A stretch of 64,000 bases of DNA from Prosthecochloris sp. (lineage in GTDB: Bacteria; Bacteroidota; Chlorobiia; Chlorobiales; Chlorobiaceae), in NCBI GenBank assembly GCA_015482705.2, contig JADMLA020000028.1, positions 15,256 through 79,255 on the forward strand, read 5' to 3'. Positions within the stretch are counted from its first letter, which is position 1; each line of letters begins with the position of its first letter. Shown one piece after another: positions 44,155 through 53,503 of the stretch. Below the pieces are notes generated by a model. That model was not told the origin of the DNA. It did no database searches and was given only the letters and a program-made list of their open reading frames with translations. A program made the translations under genes and the position numbers.

Positions 44155-44907
44155 TTACCTTAAACAAACATTTCCCACTTTTGGTTCTAGTGATTCCATC
44201 AATTCTGCAATTTCCTTTCTGCCCAACCTCTTTGGGGCAATAGCCTGAAGAGTTTTTGACGAATTACATTCTTGAAGAAAATAGGGGATACGAACCAGCC
44301 GAACCAGCTCAGCGATATCATTTTCCGAGTGATGCGATCCGAGTAGTGTCGTACGAATTTCGCAATCGATAACGGCATCATGCAACAGAGCCAACGATCG
44401 CTTGACATCAGCCAGCATGGTTTCGCTAAAATGCACCCCACAAACAGAAGCGTACTTCCGGTGATCCAGAACGTTTTTAACGTCCATAGCGACATAATCG
44501 ACAAGCATATCACTGATAAGCGTCTCCAGCATCTGCGGGTTGGTCCCGTTTGTATCCAGCTTCACTTCCAGGCCCAAAGACTTTATCTGCCGGATACAAT
44601 CCGGCAAAGACGAATGCATGGTAGGTTCTCCTCCGGTAATGACAACCGCATCGAGAAGGGATCTGTTCGACGAAAGCCACTCGAGGATTCCTTTCACCTC
44701 ATAGGGCTTCGAATGCCGGAGCAGATCCGGAAGAACGAGTTCCGGATTATGACAGTAGATACACCGAAAATTGCATCCTCTGGTAAAAAGAACTGCAGAT
44801 ACCCTTCCGGGAAAATCGCTGAAACTCTGCTTGAGAAATCCTCCGATCGGCAAACGAAAACCTTTTTTTCCGCCAGCCTGCTGTTGCAATCCACCGCTAT
44901 CGTTCAT
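44155..44907 (-). CDS. nrdG: Anaerobic ribonucleotide reductase activating radical-SAM protein
   Basis: A 250-residue radical SAM enzyme. The cluster-binding motif is CNFRCIYC (C-x3-C-x2-C), with the GGEPTMH segment that binds the SAM amino group. It generates the glycyl radical on NrdD. Its ATG overlaps the nrdD stop by four bases (ATGA at 44904-44907), so the two are translationally coupled. It is longer than E. coli NrdG (154 residues) and belongs to the NrdG2/YjjW-like longer group. It ends at the terminator listed at 44094-44126. Confidence 0.9.
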   Translation of the reverse strand: MNDSGGLQQQAGGKKGFRLPIGGFLKQSFSDFPGRVSAVLFTRGCNFRCIYCHNPELVLPDLLRHSKPYEVKGILEWLSSNRSLLDAVVITGGEPTMHSSLPDCIRQIKSLGLEVKLDTNGTNPQMLETLISDMLVDYVAMDVKNVLDHRKYASVCGVHFSETMLADVKRSLALLHDAVIDCEIRTTLLGSHHSENDIAELVRLVRIPYFLQECNSSKTLQAIAPKRLGRKEIAELMESLEPKVGNVCLR

Positions 44908-47105
44908 GACACACAGATCGGAGCCCCCTCATTCTTCCCTGTTGTCTCGGAGCTGGGAGAATGTTTGCCGTCAAAGAGCTTGCGATCCTTGAATTCCGCC
45001 TGCTTTCCCGCGTTCCATTGCTCGACGGGCCTGAGATACCCGACTATACGCGAAAAAACCAGGCACTTCTGCACCTCCCCCTTTTCACGACAGAACGGAC
45101 ACTCCTGATGCTCACCGGCCAGATAACCGTGCGAGGGGCAAATGCTGAATGTCGGGGAAAGTGTTATGTAAGGTAATCTGAAATTTGCCGTGATTTTCCG
45201 AACAAGCTGGCGTGCCGATAATGCAGGAAGATGTTGTTCACCGAGAAAAGCGTGAAAAACGGTTCCCCCCGTATAACGAACCTGCATCTCATCCTGCAAG
45301 TGCAGCGCTTCGAACAAATCATCGGTAAAGTTGACCGGTAGTTGTGAAGAATTGGTATAGTAAGGTTCCGCCCCTTTCTTGCTTGCCTGTTCATTGGCAA
45401 CGATGATATCGGGATAAACTACCTTGTTCAGCCTTGCAAGACGATAGGAGGTTCCTTCCGCAGGTGTAGCTTCGAGATTGTATATATGGCCGGTTTCCTC
45501 CTGAAACGCAACAAGACGATCACGCATGAAGTCCAGAACTCTCAAGCTGAAGGCAGCCCCTTCCGGATCACCAATTGCACATCCAAGAAAATTGAGGCAA
45601 CACTCGTTCATACCGAGCAAACCGATGGTCGAGAAATGATTGTCCCAGTACCTGCCGTTTTTCCTGTAGAGATTACGCAGGTAAAACTTCGAGTACGGAT
45701 AGAGCCCTTGCTCTGTAAGACGTTCAATCACTTTTCTCTTGATTTCAAGACTGCTTTTGGCAAGCTCCATAACCCTTGACAGACGTTGAAAAAACTCTTC
45801 TTCCGAAGAAGAGAGATAACCGAGTTCCGGCAGATTGATCGTCACTACCCCCACTGAACCTGTCAGCGGGTCGGAACCGAAAAGCCCTCCGCCCCTGCTT
45901 TGCAGCTCACGTTTATCCAGACGAAGACGACAGCACATACTCCGTACATCATCAGGGTTCATATCAGAATTGACAAAATTCGAGAAGTACGGGATCCCGT
46001 ACTTTGCCGTCATCTCCCATATACCGTCGTAGACAGGGTTTTCCCAATCAAAATCCGGTGTGATGTTGTAGGTAGGAATCGGAAAAGAAAATACCGAACC
46101 ATTTGCATCTCCGTCGAGCATCACCTCGGCAAACGCCCGGTTGAACATATCCATTTCAACCTGAAAATCACCGTATACCTCGTCTTGTAACTTCCCCCCG
46201 ACAATGACCTGTCGGTTTTTCATTGGACCCGGAACCAGAAGATCGAGCGTCACGTTGGTAAACGGAGTCTGAAACCCGACTCTGGTCGGCACATTCATAT
46301 TGAAAAAGAATTCCTGCAGGCACTGCTTTACCTCTTCATATTCAAGATTATCATAACGGATAAACGGAGCGAGCCATGTATCGAAACCGGAAAAAGCCTG
46401 CGCGCCGGCAGCCTCTCCCTGCATGGTATAGAAAAAATTCACGATCTGACCGAGAGCGCTCCTGAGATGCTTCGCCGGAGCACTGTTAGTCTGACGCTCC
46501 ACTCCCCGAAAACCGTTCATCAAAAGATCCTCGAGATCCCAGCCAACACAATATACACTCAACGAACCAAGATCATGAACATGCATCCGCCCCTCCTTGT
46601 GAGCCTGAGCGATTTCTGCCGGGTAGATCTCATTGAGCCAGTATTGCGAACTGATGATGCTCGAAATATGATGGTTCAACCCCTGAAGTGAGTAACTCAA
46701 GTTGGCATTTTCCTTCACACGCCAGTCCTTGAGGTGCAAGTAATCATCGACCAGATCGATGTTGGCGAAGATCTCTTTCGCTTCCCGCATATTGTGATGC
46801 TGAAATCGATAAATGATATATGCCTTTGCAGCATCGAAAGCATGATTTTTAAAGAGCACCTTTTCAACGACATCCTGAATCTCTTCGACCGAAGGAGGTT
46901 CGTGTGAAACGTTTCCTCCAAGTGATGTAGCAACCTGGGCGCTCAGTTCAGCAGCATACTGCCGGTCAGGATTTCCTACAGCCCGTAGGGCTCTGAAGAT
47001 CGCGAACGTGATTTTATCCTGATTGAAACGAACAATCCTGCCATCACGCTTGGTGATCATCTTCGTGTCATCACACATCATCTTGTTTTCCATCATGAGC
47101 ATCAT
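44904..47105 (-). CDS. nrdD: Anaerobic (class III) ribonucleoside-triphosphate reductase
   Basis: A 733-residue glycyl-radical enzyme that makes dNTPs without oxygen or B12. Residues 16-105 form an ATP-cone (KRDGRIVRFNQDKI). The catalytic barrel has GFRGVERQTNSAPAK and the cysteine region MCCRLRLDK. Near the C-terminus are the zinc site CPSHGYLAGEHQECPFC and the glycyl-radical loop SRIVGYLRPVEQW. The first residues hold five ATG codons in frame (47105 onward), so the exact start is open. It is preceded by a cobalamin riboswitch whose end lies about 160 bases before the start. Confidence 0.95.
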   Translation of the reverse strand: MMLMMENKMMCDDTKMITKRDGRIVRFNQDKITFAIFRALRAVGNPDRQYAAELSAQVATSLGGNVSHEPPSVEEIQDVVEKVLFKNHAFDAAKAYIIYRFQHHNMREAKEIFANIDLVDDYLHLKDWRVKENANLSYSLQGLNHHISSIISSQYWLNEIYPAEIAQAHKEGRMHVHDLGSLSVYCVGWDLEDLLMNGFRGVERQTNSAPAKHLRSALGQIVNFFYTMQGEAAGAQAFSGFDTWLAPFIRYDNLEYEEVKQCLQEFFFNMNVPTRVGFQTPFTNVTLDLLVPGPMKNRQVIVGGKLQDEVYGDFQVEMDMFNRAFAEVMLDGDANGSVFSFPIPTYNITPDFDWENPVYDGIWEMTAKYGIPYFSNFVNSDMNPDDVRSMCCRLRLDKRELQSRGGGLFGSDPLTGSVGVVTINLPELGYLSSSEEEFFQRLSRVMELAKSSLEIKRKVIERLTEQGLYPYSKFYLRNLYRKNGRYWDNHFSTIGLLGMNECCLNFLGCAIGDPEGAAFSLRVLDFMRDRLVAFQEETGHIYNLEATPAEGTSYRLARLNKVVYPDIIVANEQASKKGAEPYYTNSSQLPVNFTDDLFEALHLQDEMQVRYTGGTVFHAFLGEQHLPALSARQLVRKITANFRLPYITLSPTFSICPSHGYLAGEHQECPFCREKGEVQKCLVFSRIVGYLRPVEQWNAGKQAEFKDRKLFDGKHSPSSETTGKNEGAPICVS

Positions 47106-47238
47106 AGTTAGAATGTGAAAAAGCCTGTACAGGCATGCTCCCGCGGAAAACAGCTATGAAAGGGATATCGAGAAAGGAAAAAACAGCCTCATTCCAGTCA
47201 CATGCTTTTGGACGCGAAAGCATAATCGTTATACCTAT

Positions 47239-47258
47239 CAGCAACCGGGTAGTTGCTG
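47239..47258 (-). repeat. Hairpin just downstream of the cobalamin riboswitch
   Basis: CAGCAAC and GTTGCTG (7 bp) with a 6-base loop, 9 bases past the riboswitch. No T-run follows on the minus strand. It could belong to the expression platform. Confidence 0.4.
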
Positions 47259-47266
47259 AAACAATA

Positions 47267-47434
47267 AGGCACAAGACAGGTCTCCTGGCTTACCCTTTTT
47301 CACGGCGCCTTCCCATTCCATGAAAGGAACAGTGGCATACTGCCGGAAAACATTTCAATGGGCTTACAGTTGCGCGTCAGCTCACGATTTTCACGTGATT
47401 CCCTATTAAACCCCGATTAAGGGGTATCTTGCCT
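47267..47434 (-). promoter_or_regulatory. Cobalamin (B12) riboswitch controlling nrdDG
   Basis: On the minus strand the region shows the conserved AdoCbl riboswitch parts in order: a closing stem AGGCA (47430-47434) with TGCCT (47267-47271), GGGAATCACGTGAAAATCGTGAGCT-type segment near 47377-47404, the ACGCGCAACTGTAA core, GCCACTG near 47329-47336, and the B12 box GCCAGGAGACCTG (47277-47289). The downstream gene on this strand is nrdD. Binding of adenosylcobalamin normally shuts off downstream expression. Confidence 0.93.
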
Positions 47435-47465
47435 CATCAGAATTGTCGAAAGAACATCTTGTTTG

Positions 47466-47493
47466 AATGTAAAAATATTGCCGCTGTTGACAA
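47466..47493 (-). promoter_or_regulatory. Probable promoter of the riboswitch-nrdDG transcript
   Basis: On the minus strand TTGTCA (47488-47493) and TACATT (47466-47471) are separated by 16 bases, placed so that the transcript would begin about 25 bases before the riboswitch. Five of six and four of six bases match the consensus. Confidence 0.5.
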
Positions 47494-47793
47494 AAACAAA
47501 GAGATCAATTGAAAAAAATGCGATCAGGAATCAGAGGCAAGATTTTCTAACGGCAACACATCTTACCCAAAAGAACCGAGCATCGTTCTAGGACGATAAC
47601 ACGTTTTTTTTCGAATGATTATGGTGAATTGTTTTTTGGTATCATCGAGGATATTCACTATAAAGTGAAGTCTTTGACAAAAAGCATCGGTTATCCCCAA
47701 AAGCATCTTGGAAGTTTTGATAACAGCACAATATCAAGAATCGCTGGTAATACTGTCACCGCCATTCTTGATCAACGAGACGTAACAACCTAT

Positions 47794-48855
47794 ATGCCAT
47801 ACAATTTTTACGCCGGACCTTGCAAATTGCCCGAATCGGTCATCGAACGCATCCGCAACGAGTTTACCGATTACCGGGGCAGCGGAATGTCGGTGATGGA
47901 AATCAGCCATCGTGCACAGCCGGTTCTGGATCTGCTTGAACGCACACAGGAAAAGATTCGACGATTGATGGGATTAGCCGTTGATGACGATGTACTGCTC
48001 TTGCAAGGAGGAGGCACATTGCAATTCAGCATGATACCGATGAACCTTTCAGCGGCAGGAGAACCTGTCGATTACATTGATTCAGGATACTGGGCAGCTA
48101 AAGCCATAGAAGCCGCTCGCCAACTGGAACGGGATGTACATGTTGCCGGTAAGGCTCATGATACGATTCCTACTGCACTCGATATCCGAGCCGATGCCCG
48201 CTATCTGCACGTATGCACCAACAATACGGTAATGGGTACGCAATGGCAAGGCATACCGAAATCTCCGGTGCCGCTGGTGGCCGATATGAGTTCGGACATT
48301 CTGAGCCGAAATATCGATACCGGACGTTTCGCTTTGATTTACGCTCATGCACAGAAAACCATAGGTGCTGCCGGCGTTACCGTGGTGATCGTCCCGCGGA
48401 AAACTCAAGAGATGATACAACCTGGCCTGCCCTCTTTTTTCGATTACCGCACTCATATCGATGCCGGATCAAACCATCATACACCACCAGTATTCGCCAT
48501 ATACGTCGTTGAGTGTATGCTTGATTGGCTGGAAAAGGAAATCGGCGGCCTGGATACCATGGAAACCCTTAACAGACAAAAGGCTGGTCTGCTGTATAAA
48601 ACACTGGACGCATCTACGCTTTTTCACTGCCCTGTACCTTCGAAATCACGTTCGATGATGAATGTGGTTTTCGATACGGTTAACCCAAAGATCGTCCCGA
48701 TCTTCAACCAGAAAGCAGAAGAAGCAGGACTTCTAGGACTGCAGGGACATCGCTCGCGTGGAGGATTTCGGGCAAGCCTTTACAACGCGGTGACACCTGA
48801 AGAGGTAGAGACATTGGCCGGATTTATTACCGATTTTGAACACTGCTATGGTTGA
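47794..48855 (+). CDS. serC: Phosphoserine aminotransferase
   Basis: A 353-residue PLP-dependent aminotransferase for serine synthesis (3-phosphohydroxypyruvate to phosphoserine). The start at 47794 (MPYNFYAGPCKLP) matches the family; the frame is open from 47629 but the extra 55 residues are not conserved. GMSVMEISHRAQP is the family's substrate-binding N-terminal segment, the PLP lysine is in YAHAQKTIGAAGV, and the C-terminal segment has GHRSRGGFRASLYNA. It is divergent from nrdD. No serA or serB is next to it. Confidence 0.92.
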   Translation: MPYNFYAGPCKLPESVIERIRNEFTDYRGSGMSVMEISHRAQPVLDLLERTQEKIRRLMGLAVDDDVLLLQGGGTLQFSMIPMNLSAAGEPVDYIDSGYWAAKAIEAARQLERDVHVAGKAHDTIPTALDIRADARYLHVCTNNTVMGTQWQGIPKSPVPLVADMSSDILSRNIDTGRFALIYAHAQKTIGAAGVTVVIVPRKTQEMIQPGLPSFFDYRTHIDAGSNHHTPPVFAIYVVECMLDWLEKEIGGLDTMETLNRQKAGLLYKTLDASTLFHCPVPSKSRSMMNVVFDTVNPKIVPIFNQKAEEAGLLGLQGHRSRGGFRASLYNAVTPEEVETLAGFITDFEHCYG

Positions 48856-48997
48856 AGTCGATTTGCCTTCGCTTTTCAAGTTGTGCCTAAAAAAGGTTGA
48901 TCGCATGATCTTTCTTTCTCAAGTCAAGCACATGAAGTTGTAGGCAACAATCGAAAAAGAGACCTCTGCTTGAAAAAAACAGAAACACTCAAGAAGC

Positions 48998-50737
48998 TTA
49001 AGCGTATTGCACTCGGCAATTGAGTTTCTCGATGGTCTCACAGACAATCCTTGTTTTGCACAACTCTCCGATAAACACGGTTGAAATATGTTCAGTTGGA
49101 AAACCGTATTGTTCGACAAATTCCAAAGCAGCTATTATATCCAATGATTTCAACTGCTTATCCGACAAAACCTTACCGACCAACTGCCTGAAATGACCGT
49201 TTTCAACGTTGATTTTTTGGCCTTTCCTGACAATGGTATTCGGCAAAAACACCGCATACTCTCCACTGTAGGAATGTAACAGCTCATTACATCGCTCCTT
49301 TTGAAAGACAAACAGATTCAGTTCAATGTTGCCAACCCTGCTCCCCAGAAATTGATCCCCTAACCTGGCGATATCATAGCCTGCGGCTAAAAACAAGGGA
49401 ACCCCGGGCATTTTGTTTAATTCAGTGAACTTCCCGCCGGATATGGATGGAGGCGCGCCTATATCTTCGGTGATATAATCAATTCCGACACTGTGCAAGC
49501 CACAATAGCGCGCAATTTGTTTCGCATGATTCAGAATATCGCGATGTACATTTTCAAACAGTTCGGTACTACCGCCTCCTCCTAAATTAGTATTTCTGCG
49601 CAGGGTAACTTTTTGGTCTTGCTCCAAAACCGTCCTCAAGTCGTAACCTTGAACCAGAAGCGCTTCTTTGACCGATGCATCGATTTTTATTGGCCTCAGA
49701 TAATTACTTACATAAAGGTTTCTGGTTCTTTTGCTGTTGACAGCGTTTATCAGCTCACGAATGCTCCTTGCACCATCACCGATTACAAAAGGAGCAACGC
49801 TGCTGGCACAACCAATAAAATCTCCCCGAAGGAAAAGCAGCCGATAATCTCTTCCAGGAACATGTTCTTCAACCATTATCTCATTACTTTTCCCGGTATA
49901 TTTCTTCGCCTCGGCATAAGCAAATCCAACGTCATCGAATGCTCTTATATTCGCAGTCACTCCCCTTCCGCTATCTGAATGAACAGGTTTAACCGCACAA
50001 GGAAAACCAATATCATGCACCGCAGCGAACAGTTCATCACGATCCTTCACAATCTTATACTGCGCTGTCGGTGCACCAACGGCATTGAAAATATTTTTTC
50101 CCGAGAGTTTGTCGGTTTTAACCTCACGTTGTAAATCCTCTATAGTACTTGTTTCAAAAAAAATCTTCGATTTTTTCCCCATTCCATAGAGCCATACTTT
50201 TTTATCAAGATTTTGGTAGAACAGTTTTTTTGATTTCGCGGCAGTAATCAATGCGTGCGCTTGAAAATCCGGGTGCCCCCTCTGACACTCATCCCAAAAG
50301 GCGTTTAATACCGAATACACTTCATGCTCTTTTCCCTTTGAACCCCTAAAGAGCAACTTCAGTAGAATGTTTACAGCCTTAACTGTTAACTCGGGCTTGT
50401 GGAATTCGACAAAAAGGACAGGAACCATGTTGTCAACGACATAACCGCTTTCTTCCAAGTCCCCTCTTACATAGTTCAGAATGAAAATCGCAGCACTCGA
50501 TAAAAACTCAAAAACATCATTTCTGACAATGGCACTTTGTTCGTCAAAAGTGTGGCTATATCCAAAACTTTTCTGCAGATACTTGGCGAGCGCGACAAAC
50601 GAACGCTGCATAACCGACATTTTTTCCTCCGAGATCTCTTCAAAACAAAAAACGACGGATGGCCGCGTACAATAACGATTCGGCCCCCAATAGGTTGAAA
50701 CGTTTACTTTCATTTCATTTTCCAAAACAGATAACAT
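48998..50737 (-). CDS. Cyanophycin-synthetase-like ATP-grasp ligase lacking the Mur-ligase domain
   Basis: About 571-579 residues. Residues 10-170 resemble the N-terminal domain of cyanophycin synthetase CphA1 (WGPNRYCTRPSVVF, then GYVVDNMVPVLFVEF). Residues 210-490 are an ATP-grasp domain with FPCAVKPVHSDSGRGV, the hallmark EEHVPGRDYRLLFL, and the metal-binding GIDYITED. CphA normally continues into a Mur-ligase domain of about 400 residues with its own P-loop; here the protein ends about 90 residues after the ATP-grasp core. It probably joins a carboxylate to an amine by acyl phosphate. It starts directly behind the stop of PPK2 (ATG at 50737, or 50713). Confidence 0.72.
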   Translation of the reverse strand: MLSVLENEMKVNVSTYWGPNRYCTRPSVVFCFEEISEEKMSVMQRSFVALAKYLQKSFGYSHTFDEQSAIVRNDVFEFLSSAAIFILNYVRGDLEESGYVVDNMVPVLFVEFHKPELTVKAVNILLKLLFRGSKGKEHEVYSVLNAFWDECQRGHPDFQAHALITAAKSKKLFYQNLDKKVWLYGMGKKSKIFFETSTIEDLQREVKTDKLSGKNIFNAVGAPTAQYKIVKDRDELFAAVHDIGFPCAVKPVHSDSGRGVTANIRAFDDVGFAYAEAKKYTGKSNEIMVEEHVPGRDYRLLFLRGDFIGCASSVAPFVIGDGARSIRELINAVNSKRTRNLYVSNYLRPIKIDASVKEALLVQGYDLRTVLEQDQKVTLRRNTNLGGGGSTELFENVHRDILNHAKQIARYCGLHSVGIDYITEDIGAPPSISGGKFTELNKMPGVPLFLAAGYDIARLGDQFLGSRVGNIELNLFVFQKERCNELLHSYSGEYAVFLPNTIVRKGQKINVENGHFRQLVGKVLSDKQLKSLDIIAALEFVEQYGFPTEHISTVFIGELCKTRIVCETIEKLNCRVQYA

Positions 50738-51619
50738 CTACTCTTCTTCGGCCACAAGCATTTCCCTGATCTTCAGCAGTTCTTCATGTCTCTCATCGCT
50801 GGTTTCAGGGTATGACATATTCAGTGATTTAAAGGTTTCAAGTATGATCGAAGAAACAATGAGGCGTGCGTTCTTCTTGTCATCCGCCGGAACGACGTAC
50901 CAGGGAGCCCGTTCGGTACTTGTAGCCTCGAGACACTCCTCATATGCTCTCATATAATCATCCCAGTACTTTCGCTCTTCGATATCGGCGATACTGAACT
51001 TCCAGTTTTTCTCATGCTCGTCAATTCTCCGCAGAAAGCGTTTACGCTGCTCTTCTTTTGACAGGTGCAAGAAAAACTTGACAATTCTGGTCCCGTTATG
51101 GTACAGATGATGCTCCATATTGTTAATTGAACGGAACCGGTTTTTCCAGACATCGTTACCGTTCAAGAGGTCCTTTGGAATTTTCTGACTCATGAGAATT
51201 TCGGGATGTACCCTCACAATGAGTACCTCTTCATAGTACGATCGGTTAAAAATACCGATGCGCCCCCTTTCAGGAAGCGCGCAGTTTGTTCTCCAAAGAA
51301 AATCGTGATCGAGTTCCTTTCTGGAAGGATGTTTGAAACTGAATACCTGGCACCCCTGGGGGTTTATACCCGACATGACATGGCGAATCACACCGTCTTT
51401 TCCCGCTGCATCCATAGCCTGAAAGATCAGAAGTACCGCATAACGGTCATCTGCGTAGTGGATCTGCTGTAGCTCACTCAGCTCCTTGACATGCTCACCA
51501 AGTTTCTCCTTGTATGCATCCTTGGAAGAATACATTTTCGGAATGTCCGTCGGCCACTTTTTCAGCGCGACCTTTCGACCCTCGACAACCCTGAAATCTT
51601 TCAGCCTTATCTTGCTCAT
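50738..51619 (-). CDS. ppk2: Polyphosphate kinase 2 family phosphotransferase
   Basis: A 293-residue PPK2-family kinase, which transfers phosphate from polyphosphate to AMP, ADP or GDP (or the reverse). Walker A is FQAMDAAGKDG, Walker B is IFNRSYYEEVL, and the lid arginines are in KEEQRKRFLRR. The length and single domain fit class I/III members. The stop is adjacent to the start codon of the ATP-grasp ligase gene, so the pair is one transcript. Confidence 0.88.
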   Translation of the reverse strand: MSKIRLKDFRVVEGRKVALKKWPTDIPKMYSSKDAYKEKLGEHVKELSELQQIHYADDRYAVLLIFQAMDAAGKDGVIRHVMSGINPQGCQVFSFKHPSRKELDHDFLWRTNCALPERGRIGIFNRSYYEEVLIVRVHPEILMSQKIPKDLLNGNDVWKNRFRSINNMEHHLYHNGTRIVKFFLHLSKEEQRKRFLRRIDEHEKNWKFSIADIEERKYWDDYMRAYEECLEATSTERAPWYVVPADDKKNARLIVSSIILETFKSLNMSYPETSDERHEELLKIREMLVAEEE

Positions 51620-52029
51620 CGCAGCAGAAGAAACGGATTAAAGAAATAGCGTTACTTTTTATAAATAAACTGTTTTCAAACTGAAATGAAAACAACCGGC
51701 TATTTCCGTACACCAAAATTGATATCCATACCTCCAGGAAGATGGTCACCAATCCTTCGACATCGTTCATTCATGCCCGGATAAGCGATGGGACAGACAC
51801 AAAAGCCGGCTCTCGTGGAAAAAAAGAAAAAAATACCCTAGGAGAAAAGTCATCTAGAACTTGATGGGGCACCTATAGAAAAAATTGGAGTAACCACCCC
51901 GGGTAAGGTCCCGGGGATGGCAAACATGAGAGGAACAATTGGCATTTCGATATATGCAAAGTCTTCTGGATCCTCAATTCCGCAATCTCGCAGAGCTGAG
52001 CCGGGGAAAGAATTTCGCCCCAGACCTTC
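51620..52029. other. Gene-free stretch between ppk2 and fumC
   Basis: About 410 bases with no convincing coding sequence. It holds a GC-rich hairpin: CCCCGGG (51897-51903) and CCCGGGG (51910-51916), each arm nearly self-complementary, with a 6-base loop, about 115 bases past the fumC stop on the minus strand. No T-run follows, so terminator function is uncertain. The right part serves as fumC 3' region; the left holds the ppk2 promoter. Confidence 0.5.
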
Positions 52030-53421
52030 TTATCTGCCGGTCATTCTGGCGGGAATAACCCATTCGTAGAACTGTTCACTTGTCAGGTAGCCGAGCTCCT
52101 CGGCCGCTTCTCGCAATGTTGTACCTTCGGCATGAGCTTTCTTTGCGATCTCGGCAGCCTTGTAGTAACCGATGTGCGGATTGAGCGCAGTGACCAACAT
52201 GAGTGAATTTTCCAGATGCTCCTTCACCCTGGGATGGTTCGGTTCAATCCCGCAAACACATTTTTCAGCAAAAGAAACACAGGCATCTCCAATCAGTTCG
52301 GCAGACTGCAACAGATTGTAGATCATGACAGGTTTAAACACATTGAGCTCGAAATGACCGTTCGAGCCCCCTATGCTGACCGCAACATCATTGCCCATCA
52401 CTTGAGCACAAACCATAGTTATCGCCTCCACTTGCGTGGGGTTTACCTTGCCCGGCATAATGGACGATCCAGGCTCGTTTGGCGGGATAACGATCTCACC
52501 GATACCGCTACGGGGACCTGAGGCAAGCATCCGAATATCGTTTGCAATCTTCATGAGACTCACAGCAACCTGCTTCAAGGCACCATGAGATTCGACAACG
52601 GCGTCATGAGCAGCAAGAGACTCGAATTTGTTTTCAGCGGTCACAAAAGGAAGGTCTGTCAGAAATGCAATGGTCTCTGCAACTTTTTCAGCATAACCAT
52701 CAGGTGTATTGAGGCCGGTACCTACAGCTGTACCGCCAAGTGCAAGCTCCGCAAGGTGAGGCAACGTGTTCTCGATGGCCTTGATGCCATGATCGAGCTG
52801 AGAGACATAACCGGAGAATTCTTGGCCGAGCGTAAGAGGCGTAGCATCCATCCAGTGAGTCCGTCCGATCTTGACGACTTCATCCATCTCCTCGCATTTT
52901 CTGGCAAGCTCGCCGCGAAGTTTTTTGATTCCGGGAATGGTTTTTTCGACGAGTACTTTATACCCTGCGATATGCATGGCCGTCGGAAACGTATCGTTGG
53001 ATGATTGCGACTTGTTGACATCGTCGTTGGGATTGAGGAGTCGATCTCCCTCTCCGAGCCTGTTTCCAGCAAGCACATGAGCCCGATTTGCAACGACTTC
53101 GTTGACATTCATATTCGACTGAGTACCCGACCCGGTCTGCCAGACCACAAGGGGAAACTGGTCGACAAGCTTTCCACCGATAATCTCATCGCATACGCCA
53201 GCGATAGCGTTCCGCTTCTCTTCAGGAAGGACACCAAGATCGCAATTCGTGATAGCCGCTGCTTTTTTCAGATATCCAAAAGCTTCGATGATCTCGATCG
53301 GCATCGACCCGGACGGACCGATTTTAAAATTTTCAACAGAGCGCTGGGTTTGAGCTCCCCAGAATTTATCGGCGGGGACACGTACCTCCCCCATGGTGTC
53401 TTTCTCGATTCTGTAATCCAT
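52030..53421 (-). CDS. fumC: Fumarate hydratase class II
   Basis: A 463-residue fumarase of the class II (iron-free) type, a member of the aspartase/fumarase superfamily, catalysing fumarate to malate in the (reductive) TCA cycle. The signature loop is GSSIMPGKVNPTQ; SGTQSNMNVNEV and IGRTHWMDATPLTLG supply the other active-site parts. The histidine of the HWMD segment (normally TH-LQDA) is in place. The gene is followed by the gene-free stretch and preceded by ppa, 82 bases upstream in the same direction. Confidence 0.95.
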   Translation of the reverse strand: MDYRIEKDTMGEVRVPADKFWGAQTQRSVENFKIGPSGSMPIEIIEAFGYLKKAAAITNCDLGVLPEEKRNAIAGVCDEIIGGKLVDQFPLVVWQTGSGTQSNMNVNEVVANRAHVLAGNRLGEGDRLLNPNDDVNKSQSSNDTFPTAMHIAGYKVLVEKTIPGIKKLRGELARKCEEMDEVVKIGRTHWMDATPLTLGQEFSGYVSQLDHGIKAIENTLPHLAELALGGTAVGTGLNTPDGYAEKVAETIAFLTDLPFVTAENKFESLAAHDAVVESHGALKQVAVSLMKIANDIRMLASGPRSGIGEIVIPPNEPGSSIMPGKVNPTQVEAITMVCAQVMGNDVAVSIGGSNGHFELNVFKPVMIYNLLQSAELIGDACVSFAEKCVCGIEPNHPRVKEHLENSLMLVTALNPHIGYYKAAEIAKKAHAEGTTLREAAEELGYLTSEQFYEWVIPARMTGR

Positions 53422-53503
53422 GATCGCTTGTGTGTAGTAGTTGTGTAAATACCCTTTGCGAAATGACGCAAAAAGCTAAAGATAGGAAAAACCAACCACT
53501 CTT

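Noticed and set aside
47071..47274. 67-codon frame between the B12 riboswitch and nrdD
   Set aside because: It would start with GTG at the last bases of the riboswitch closing stem, has no ribosome-binding site and overlaps nrdD; leader RNA is the simpler reading.
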